A program made the position numbers and the translations under genes. The notes under the pieces are model-generated. The model was not told the DNA's origin. It made no database searches and was given only the letters and a program-made list of their open reading frames with translations. From Ruminococcaceae bacterium UBA5391 (GTDB lineage Bacteria; Bacillota; Clostridia; Oscillospirales; Acutalibacteraceae), in NCBI GenBank assembly GCA_002410755.1, contig DHOL01000041.1, forward strand, positions 1,416 through 10,226: a stretch of 8,811 bases of DNA. Reading direction: 5' to 3'. Shown in pieces: positions 1 to 5,433 of the stretch (positions are counted from its first letter, which is position 1; each line of letters begins with the position of its first letter).

Positions 1-171
1 GAGCAGTCTGTTGCCGGAAAGGCCGCGGATATTGAGCGCGCAATGCAGGAAACGGTGTTTTCTGCAATAGACCGGGCAATTTCCGGCATGCTTTCTAAGA
101 TTACCCTCTATGACCTTGCAGCAAAAGCTGAAGAGTACCGGAAAGCCGAAGCTTATATGTTTTATATCTGA
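1..171 (+). CDS. C-terminal end of an unrecognised protein (partial)
   Basis: The first reading frame is open from base 1 to a TGA at 169-171 and gives the last 56 residues of a protein whose start lies outside the window. The visible part is charged and looks wholly helical: alternating Ala/Glu/Lys/Arg with Leu, Ile and Met, then a helix around TLYDLAAKAEEYRKAEAY and a short hydrophobic end, MFYI. I recognise no family motif, so no function is given. The stop lies 50 bp before the hydrolase start. Only a weak 5-bp hairpin (175-179 with 191-195) lies between them and it has no T-run, so the two genes may be co-transcribed. That this is real coding sequence rests on the open frame, the sensible composition and the close downstream gene. 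The frame is too short to prove it. Confidence 0.55.
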   Translation, partial: EQSVAGKAADIERAMQETVFSAIDRAISGMLSKITLYDLAAKAEEYRKAEAYMFYI

Positions 172-221
172 CAGCGGCTGTTTCGGGGCAAGCCGGGATT
201 TATTCGGAAGAAGGGCGGTTC

Positions 222-941
222 ATGGGTACGGAAATTACCTATTTATACCACAGCGCTTTTGCGGTAAAGACCGCCGCGCATTTCCTGATTTTTGACTATT
301 ATCTTGATACACCGCATGGGGCGGGCCTTTCCGCCGGTGTAATCAACCCGGAAGAGCTACAGGGGACAAATCCTGTCGTCTTTGTTTCCCACCGGCATCC
401 CGACCATTTCAGCCCACGCATTTTTTCCTGGCGCAGTATGGCCCCAACCATCCGCTATGTGCTTTCCGATGATGTCCGCACGCGGGAAGATGCCGTGCGG
501 CTCCGCCCCGGCCAGACAGCCGGCTTTGGCGGCCTGACGGTGCAGACGCTTCGCTCCACTGATGAAGGCGTTGCATTCCTCGTCAAAACCGACGGACTCT
601 GCATTTACCATGCCGGAGACCTGAACTGGTGGAAGTGGAAGGAAGACACGCCTGCGGATCGGGAAGAAGCAGGCCGCGCATACCGCCGGGAGATTGATAC
701 GCTTCGGGGTGAGCGGATTCAGCTTGCGTTTGTGCCGGTCGATCCACGAGAGGGGGCGGATGCCCTGCTTGGAATTGATTATTTTATGAGTGCGGTTGGA
801 GCAGACTTCGTTGTGCCCATGCACTCCTTCGGGGACACTTCCTTTTTTGATATTCTGAAGACTGACCCGCGCACGGAGCCGTACCGGCAGAAAATCCTGT
901 TTTACCGGGACCGCGGAGATAAAATCGACCTGAACATCTGA
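222..941 (+). CDS. MBL-fold metallo-hydrolase (UlaG-like)
   Basis: A complete 239-residue protein of the metallo-beta-lactamase fold, the usual length for the single-domain UlaG/YtkL-like branch. The metal-binding signature is intact: HRHPDH at residues 57-62 supplies the HxHxDH motif, HAGD at 130-133 supplies the next His and bridging Asp, and H201 in MHSFGD is the likely final ligand. The N-terminus (YLYHSAFAV, then LIFDYYLD) is the typical opening beta-sandwich with an Asp after it. No signal peptide or membrane segment is visible, so it is presumably cytoplasmic. Family members hydrolyse phosphodiester, lactone or thioester bonds. The substrate here cannot be read from the sequence. The ATG at 222 is supported by an AGAAGGG ribosome-binding site six bases upstream. 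The gene converges on the histidine kinase and is separated from it by a hairpin terminator, so a functional link with the two-component system is not implied. Confidence 0.93.
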   Translation: MGTEITYLYHSAFAVKTAAHFLIFDYYLDTPHGAGLSAGVINPEELQGTNPVVFVSHRHPDHFSPRIFSWRSMAPTIRYVLSDDVRTREDAVRLRPGQTAGFGGLTVQTLRSTDEGVAFLVKTDGLCIYHAGDLNWWKWKEDTPADREEAGRAYRREIDTLRGERIQLAFVPVDPREGADALLGIDYFMSAVGADFVVPMHSFGDTSFFDILKTDPRTEPYRQKILFYRDRGDKIDLNI

Positions 942-980
942 AAAGTATTGCCTGCCCCTTGTATTGCAACAGCGTAAAAG

Positions 981-1017
981 CAGGGCCGGATGGGATATGA
1001 TTTCCCACCCGGCCCTG
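981..1017. terminator. Bidirectional hairpin terminator between convergent genes
   Basis: A 9-bp perfect stem (cagggccgg 981-989 with ccggccctg 1009-1017) continues, after one A/C mismatch, into a further 5-bp stem (tggga 991-995 with tccca 1003-1007) around a 7-base loop. It sits in the 83-bp gap between the ends of the hydrolase gene (941) and the kinase gene (1025). Read on the minus strand it is followed by CTTTT, and on the plus strand by the weaker tccgtatttat. It probably ends both transcripts, more clearly the minus-strand two-component operon. Confidence 0.8.
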
Positions 1018-1024
1018 TCCGTAT

Positions 1025-2371
1025 TTATGCCCTTGGCAGCGTTGCACGGATGCAAAGCCCTCCGGAAGGGAGGTTCTCGGCACTGATGATTCCTCCGTGT
1101 GCCCGGATTACGCTTTCGCAGATTGAAAGGCCGAGGCCGGAGACTTTCCGCCCGCGGTCCGTTGTGAAGAACGGCTCAAAAATCTGCCCGATAATGGCGG
1201 GCGGGACACCGTGCCCGTTGTCACTGAAGAGGAAGACGATGTTGTCATCCTCGCGCTCACAGGTAAGGTGCAGTTCCAGATGGCTGGCACCTGCGTGCTG
1301 GATGCTGTTGTCAATCAGGTTGCCGAAAAAGCGACGCATATGGTCAAAATTGCAGCGGATTTTTTCGTTTGGGCAGCGGCAGTCCACGGTAAGCTTTACA
1401 CCGGCGTCGGAAAGCTCGTCCTGATATTCGCGGCGGACTGCTTCACAGAAATTCCCCATTTCCATCAGGGACTTTGGCGCATTCTCATGGATATCCGCTT
1501 CAAGATATTCGTCAAATTCGTCCACAATGCCCTTGATTACGAGGGCTTTGTCGTAGATATTGCGCAGGTACTGCTTCTGCTTTTGTTCCGGGAGCTCCGC
1601 CGAGAGGAGACGCTCGGAAAAGCCCATTACGGAAGTGAGCGGCGTTTTAATGTCGTGGGAGATTGAGGCAACAAGACGGTGCTCCGCGTGTTCCTTGTCT
1701 TCCTGAACACCGACCATTTCCACAAATGTATTTTGCAGTTTCCCAATTTCATCCTGGCGGCTGCTCTTTTTGGGGGAGACACCATGCTCGTAGTATTCAC
1801 GGATGGTTCGCCGCAGGCCGACAATCGGGGCAAACACAAGAAAATAAAGCAGAATGGCAAGGACGACAAAAGCGCCGATGTTCATCAGGAACAGGCCGAC
1901 TGCCGCACGCTGCTGGAACTGCCGTGTCACGTCGTCTACATTGATAGGAGTGTTCCATGCCCTTACTGTTAGGTACCTGCCGTCTGAAAGCTTCGCCTTT
2001 GTGCTGCTGGAAATCAGGAAGCGGTTTTCTTCCCGAATCTGGCTGCTCTCAAACAGCAGGGTGCCCTTTTCATCCCAAACTTCGCAGAAGAAGCCATGTG
2101 CTGTGGCGTATTCATCCAGCCCGCTGCAGTTTCCCCTGCTGCTTTTCAGGTAGTCCGCCGCAGACTTTGCGTAGTTGTCTGCTTCCGTAAAAATCTGTTG
2201 ATATTTTTTGCCTGAGAAATTGCGCAGGTAGTTAAGAAAACCTTGGTACATCATCAGCGCGCTCAGCGCTGCAACCGCAATTAGGGCGAGAAGCGCTTTG
2301 TGTGAAAGCCTGCTGGAAATCCAGCCGATGCGCGGGTAGTCGCTCCTGTCAGTCCTTTGCTTTTTTTTCAT
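1025..2371 (-). CDS. Sensor histidine kinase of a two-component system
   Basis: A complete 448-residue membrane histidine kinase. A basic N-terminus leads into TM1 (about residues 27-46). Next come an extracytoplasmic sensor of about 110 residues and TM2 (about 156-181). A linker leads to the DHp/HisKA domain with the phospho-acceptor H239 in SISHDIKTPL, and to a HATPase_c domain with the N-box NLIDNSIQHA (351-360), G1 DNGHG (384-388), F-box FEPFF (398-402) and G2 GLGL (412-415). All catalytic motifs are intact. The sensor segment around residues 90-115 (FFCEVWDEKGTLLFES) resembles a small PAS-like/Cache fold and carries two cysteines, C82 and C96; the fold is inference. The start codon lies 23 bp inside the end of the regulator gene, so translation is probably coupled. 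The stop is TAA at 1027-1025. It should phosphorylate the adjacent OmpR-type regulator. The stimulus is unknown, but the divergent export genes suggest envelope stress or an amphiphilic compound. Confidence 0.95.
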   Translation of the reverse strand: MKKKQRTDRSDYPRIGWISSRLSHKALLALIAVAALSALMMYQGFLNYLRNFSGKKYQQIFTEADNYAKSAADYLKSSRGNCSGLDEYATAHGFFCEVWDEKGTLLFESSQIREENRFLISSSTKAKLSDGRYLTVRAWNTPINVDDVTRQFQQRAAVGLFLMNIGAFVVLAILLYFLVFAPIVGLRRTIREYYEHGVSPKKSSRQDEIGKLQNTFVEMVGVQEDKEHAEHRLVASISHDIKTPLTSVMGFSERLLSAELPEQKQKQYLRNIYDKALVIKGIVDEFDEYLEADIHENAPKSLMEMGNFCEAVRREYQDELSDAGVKLTVDCRCPNEKIRCNFDHMRRFFGNLIDNSIQHAGASHLELHLTCEREDDNIVFLFSDNGHGVPPAIIGQIFEPFFTTDRGRKVSGLGLSICESVIRAHGGIISAENLPSGGLCIRATLPRA

Positions 2372-3086
2372 TGTTTATTCCCATTGCCTTTTCATCCACG
2401 TAGCCGCTTTGCGTTACAAAGCGGTAACCAGAACCCCAGATAGTTTTAATGTACTGCCAGTTGGGGTCCAGCTTTGCGCGAAGGTTTTTAATATTGATTG
2501 CGACGGTACCCATGTCACCATATTCAGTTTTCCATACGTCGCGGTAAATTTTCTCACGGGAAAGCGTCTGGCCCGCATTCTGCATCAGGTAGGCAAGCAG
2601 CTCAAACTCTTTTGTAGAAAGCTGCACGGGCTTCCCGGCCTTACGGACGCTCATGTCTTCCCGGTTGAGCGCAATGTCCCCAACCTGGAGGACGGCATTT
2701 TCCCGTTTTGGTGCAGCAGCGCGGTTTTCCCGCCGCAGGTGCGCGTTGATGCGCGCGACAAATTCCTCCAGCACGAACGGCTTTGTCAGGTAGTCGTCTG
2801 CGCCGAGCGAAAGGCCGTTAACGATGTCTTTGGAGGAATCTTTTGCGCTCAGAAAGAGAATGGGGCAGCGTACGCTGTCACGGATACGCCGGCAGACGTC
2901 AAGGCCGCTGATTCCTTTCATCATGACATCGAGAATAATCATATCAAAGCTTTCTTTTGCAAGGATGCGCAGGCTTTCTTCGCCGGAGGAAGCTGTGACG
3001 ACGGTATAGCCGTTATCCCCGAGTACATCGGAAAGCAGGATCAGGATGGAACTGTCATCATCCACAAGGAGAATTCTGTTGCCCAT
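2349..3086 (-). CDS. OmpR/PhoB-family response regulator
   Basis: A 245-residue response regulator of normal family length. The receiver domain (about 3-118) has the acidic pair D10/D11, phospho-acceptor D53 in ILDVMM, switch residue S80 (LSAKD) and K102 in TKPF. The C-terminal winged helix (about 130-228) has the typical STKEFELLAYL helix, the recognition region around TVAINIKNLRAKL and the closing IWGSGYRF hairpin. The ATG at 3086 is chosen over an in-frame ATG at 3146. The earlier codon would lie only about 11 bases after the predicted transcription start, has no ribosome-binding site, and would translate a perfect hairpin into an extra 20 residues not expected before a receiver domain. 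The AAAGGA site (3109-3104) is rather far, 17 bases, from the chosen ATG. The gene is first in a two-gene operon with the kinase and divergent from the transporter genes, which it most likely controls (inference). Confidence 0.94.
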   Translation of the reverse strand: MGNRILLVDDDSSILILLSDVLGDNGYTVVTASSGEESLRILAKESFDMIILDVMMKGISGLDVCRRIRDSVRCPILFLSAKDSSKDIVNGLSLGADDYLTKPFVLEEFVARINAHLRRENRAAAPKRENAVLQVGDIALNREDMSVRKAGKPVQLSTKEFELLAYLMQNAGQTLSREKIYRDVWKTEYGDMGTVAINIKNLRAKLDPNWQYIKTIWGSGYRFVTQSGYVDEKAMGINNEKKAKD

Positions 3087-3113
3087 GGTTTTAATCTTTA
3101 TCGTCCTTTCTAT

Positions 3114-3141
3114 ATGGCCCGGGCGCAGGTACCCGGGCCAT
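3114..3141 (-). promoter_or_regulatory. Perfect GC-rich hairpin in the response-regulator leader
   Basis: An exact 10-bp inverted repeat, atggcccggg (3114-3123) and cccgggccat (3132-3141), encloses an 8-base loop. It lies inside the predicted 5' leader of the regulator mRNA, between the promoter and the ribosome-binding site at about 3104-3109. No T-run follows on either strand, so it is not a normal terminator. It could be an mRNA 5' stabiliser, a site that controls access to the ribosome-binding site, or a dyad operator. The repeat is seen directly; its role is inference. Confidence 0.6.
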
Positions 3142-3163
3142 GCCATGCTTGTCCCTTACTTTG

Positions 3164-3192
3164 ATTATACTGGATTCCGCTTTTTGAGTCTA
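3164..3192 (-). promoter_or_regulatory. Predicted sigma-A promoter for the two-component operon
   Basis: On the minus strand a perfect TATAAT -10 box (3169-3164) lies 17 bases after TAGACT (3192-3187), which matches four of six positions of the TTGACA consensus. Transcription would begin near 3157, giving a leader of about 70 bases that holds the 10-bp hairpin. The spacing and the exact -10 make this a good candidate, but there is no experimental support. Confidence 0.7.
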
Positions 3193-3222
3193 TTAAAAAT
3201 CATGAGAAAATGTGCAGATTCA

Positions 3223-3250
3223 TTGACAAAGAAAAAATTTTTTCTATGAT
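3223..3250 (+). promoter_or_regulatory. Predicted sigma-A promoter for the transporter operon
   Basis: A perfect TTGACA -35 box (3223-3228) and a near-perfect TATGAT -10 box (3245-3250) are separated by 16 bases. Positions 3231-3244 of the spacer form a perfect 14-base palindrome, gaaaaaattttttc, a rigid or bent A-tract/T-tract. Transcription should begin near 3257, leaving a leader of about 48 bases. The two divergent -35 boxes are back to back, 30 bp apart, leaving room for a shared operator for the regulator. Confidence 0.75.
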
Positions 3251-3279
3251 TGGTAGTACTGATAAATATTTCACGGCAC

Positions 3280-3291
3280 TCCCGAACGGGA
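3280..3291 (+). repeat. Short inverted repeat just before the transporter ribosome-binding site
   Basis: tcccg (3280-3284) and cggga (3287-3291) flank a 2-base centre and lie five bases before the GGAAGG ribosome-binding sequence at 3296-3301. It may form a small dyad operator. A 2-base loop is too tight for a stable RNA hairpin unless the terminal pairs open. A 5-bp repeat can occur by chance, so this is weak. Confidence 0.3.
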
Positions 3292-3304
3292 AATTGGAAG
3301 GTTG

Positions 3305-5416
3305 ATGAATTTGCTTCAGAAATTTGCTCATGCCCTGACACGCCGGCCGAAACTTGTGCTGGCTGTCGCAGTGCTATTGATTATCCCCGCGGTTATTGGA
3401 ATGGCCGCGACAAAGGTTAATTATGATATTCTTACTTACCTGCCGCCGGACTTGGAGTCGTCCAAGGGGGAAAAGCTTCTGGAAGACCCGTTCCATGATG
3501 CCGCAACCTCCATGCTCATCGTGAAGCATATGCCTTCCGAGTATACGGATTCGCTCCGCAAGTCCATTGAAAAGGTACCAGGCGTAGCGCGTGCCGAGTG
3601 GCTTTCCAGCCTGGTTGGCATTCAGGTGCCGACCAGCATGATCCCGGAAAACCTTCGGAAGATCTTTTATTCCGGAGACTCCACCCTGATTATCATTCAG
3701 TATGACAAACCGGGCGCTTCCACTGAGACAATGGAAGCGATTGGAAAAATCCGAAATCTCTGCAATAAGCAGTGCTACCTTGCCGGGATGTCCGCCATTG
3801 TAAGGGATACCAAAGAGCTGGTTGATGAGGAATTGCCGCAGTATGTTGGCCTTGCGGTGCTGCTTTCTTTCATTGCCATGTCCCTTACCATGAAGTCGTG
3901 GATTCTGCCGATTGCGTTCCTGCTGGATATTGGCCTTGCAGTGCTTTACAACTTCGGCACGAATGTTTTCTTAGGGCAGATTTCCTATGTGACCATGGCG
4001 ATTGCAGGTATCCTGCAACTCGGTGTCACCATGGACTATTCAATTTTCCTTTATAACCGTTACCGTGAGGAACAGAACAACTATGACGACAACAAGGATG
4101 CAATGGCAAAAGCCATTGAAGCGGCAATATCGTCGCTTGCCGGCAGTTCCCTTACAACGATTGCCGGTTTTCTGGCGCTCTGCTTTATGCGTCTGCTGCT
4201 CGGGCGCGATATCGGCATTGTGATGGCGAAGGGCGTTGTGCTTGGTATCCTGACGGTTGTCTTTGTGCTGCCGTCACTGCTGCTTGTGCTTGACAGGCCA
4301 ATCGAAAAGTACCAGCACAAGGTGTTTTTACCGGACTGCTCGGGCCTTAACCGCTTTATCATTAAGCATAGCAAGGCGTTTGTTACCATTTTCCTGCTGC
4401 TGTTTCTCCCCGCAGCCTATGCACAGAGCCATGTGCCCGTCTACTACAAGCTGGACCTTGCCATGCCGCAGGATCTGCCGTCCATTATGGCGACAAATAA
4501 ACTGCGCAAAGACTATGACATGGCTACGACGCACTTCGTCCTGGTCCATGACAGCATCGGCAGCCAGAAACTGAAGAAAATGACGGATCAGATTGAGAAA
4601 GTGGACGGTGTGGAGTCGGTGCTTTCCTACAGCAAGTTTGTCGGTCCGCAGATTCCGGATTTCTTTGTCCCGGAAAACATCAAAGGTGCCTTTAAAGAAG
4701 ACGGTATGCAGATGATTATGATAAACTCGAAATATGTTGCGGCAACGGAGGAAGTGAACAGCCAGCTCAGCGAAATTTCAAAAATTGTTAAGAACTATGA
4801 CTCAAAATCCATCATAACAGGCGAAGCGGCCATGACAGACGACCTCATTACAACGGCGAACGTCGATTTCAAGGTGACGAGTTACATTTCCATTGCGGCA
4901 ATTTTTGCGATTGTCATGATTATCTTCCGATCCCTTACCGTACCAGTTGCACTGGTTGGCTCCACTGAACTTGCCATCTTCATCAACGAGGGCGTCCCAT
5001 ACCTTACGAATGTCTCTATTCCATTTGTGGCGCCGACGGTGATCGGCTGCGTGCAGCTTGGTGCTACGGTAGACTATGCCATCCTGATGACAAGCCGGTT
5101 TAAGGAAGAAATCCAGAACGGGCACGGACGCCGCGAGGCAATCCAAATTGCTTCGACAACATCCGACGACTCGGTTATTGCAAGTTCGCTTGTGCTTTTC
5201 TGCGCGACGCTCGGCGTTGCACTGATCTCCCGCGTGGAGATTATCAGCAGCATCTGCGGTATGCTTGCACGCGGCGCACTGATTTCCGCCGTTGTTACAA
5301 TTTTCATCCTGCCCTCTGTGCTCTATGTCTGCGAACCGATTTTTGCGCATACAAGCCTTTGGTGGAGGACGCCGAAGCCGCAGAAAAAATACCGCGGCCT
5401 GAGAAAATCCGTATGA
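3305..5416 (+). CDS. MMPL/RND-superfamily transporter
   Basis: A 703-residue polytopic membrane protein, the length of short MmpL/YdfJ-type RND transporters rather than the ~1000-residue Gram-negative AcrB class. The architecture is a two-fold repeat: TM1 (about 17-35), an extracytoplasmic loop (36-178), five more TM segments to about 330, then TM7 (357-375), a second loop (376-525) and TM8-12 to about 676. The proton-relay signature occurs once per half, as GVTMDYSIFLYNRYREE (240-256) and GATVDYAILMTSRFKEE (586-602), with D244 and D590 as the likely key residues. It probably moves a lipid, amphiphile or hydrophobic toxin using the proton gradient; the substrate is unknown. The start is uncertain: TTG 3302, ATG 3305 and TTG 3311 are in frame. 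GGAAGG at 3296-3301 is only three bases from the ATG but nine from TTG 3311. The gene is the first of a two-gene operon with the coiled-coil protein and divergent from the two-component system. Confidence 0.93.
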   Translation: MNLLQKFAHALTRRPKLVLAVAVLLIIPAVIGMAATKVNYDILTYLPPDLESSKGEKLLEDPFHDAATSMLIVKHMPSEYTDSLRKSIEKVPGVARAEWLSSLVGIQVPTSMIPENLRKIFYSGDSTLIIIQYDKPGASTETMEAIGKIRNLCNKQCYLAGMSAIVRDTKELVDEELPQYVGLAVLLSFIAMSLTMKSWILPIAFLLDIGLAVLYNFGTNVFLGQISYVTMAIAGILQLGVTMDYSIFLYNRYREEQNNYDDNKDAMAKAIEAAISSLAGSSLTTIAGFLALCFMRLLLGRDIGIVMAKGVVLGILTVVFVLPSLLLVLDRPIEKYQHKVFLPDCSGLNRFIIKHSKAFVTIFLLLFLPAAYAQSHVPVYYKLDLAMPQDLPSIMATNKLRKDYDMATTHFVLVHDSIGSQKLKKMTDQIEKVDGVESVLSYSKFVGPQIPDFFVPENIKGAFKEDGMQMIMINSKYVAATEEVNSQLSEISKIVKNYDSKSIITGEAAMTDDLITTANVDFKVTSYISIAAIFAIVMIIFRSLTVPVALVGSTELAIFINEGVPYLTNVSIPFVAPTVIGCVQLGATVDYAILMTSRFKEEIQNGHGRREAIQIASTTSDDSVIASSLVLFCATLGVALISRVEIISSICGMLARGALISAVVTIFILPSVLYVCEPIFAHTSLWWRTPKPQKKYRGLRKSV

Positions 5417-5423
5417 AAAGGAG
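5416..5423 (+). promoter_or_regulatory. Ribosome-binding site that sets a GTG start for the exported coiled-coil gene
   Basis: AAAAGGAG overlaps the last base of the transporter stop codon and lies 10 bases before GTG 5434. Earlier in-frame ATGs at 5359 and 5413 have no comparable site; 5359 lies well inside the transporter gene and 5413 overlaps its stop as ATGA. The GTG also leaves a clean signal peptide directly behind it. Confidence 0.65.
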
Positions 5424-5433
5424 TAATGCTACT

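Noticed and set aside
175..195. Hairpin cggct/agccg between the first partial gene and the hydrolase, considered as a terminator.
   Set aside because: The stem is only 5 bp, with an 11-base loop and no T-run, so it gives no good reason to split the two genes into separate transcripts.
357..1055. A 232-codon minus-strand open frame opposite the MBL-fold hydrolase.
   Set aside because: It is antisense to an intact enzyme, runs through the terminator hairpin and has a composition typical of a shadow frame.
3087..3146. A longer response regulator starting at ATG 3146 with 20 extra residues.
   Set aside because: The codon lies about 11 bases after the predicted transcription start, has no ribosome-binding site, and the extra residues are encoded by a perfect hairpin. 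Receiver domains normally begin right at MGNRILLVDDD.
2409..3164. A 251-codon plus-strand open frame opposite the response regulator.
   Set aside because: It is antisense to a protein with all receiver and winged-helix motifs, shows no domain, and has no ribosome-binding site worth noting.
4802..5350. A 182-codon minus-strand open frame inside the transporter gene.
   Set aside because: It is rich in His, Cys, Asn and Arg, as antisense frames of membrane proteins are, and lies entirely opposite the conserved second half of the transporter.
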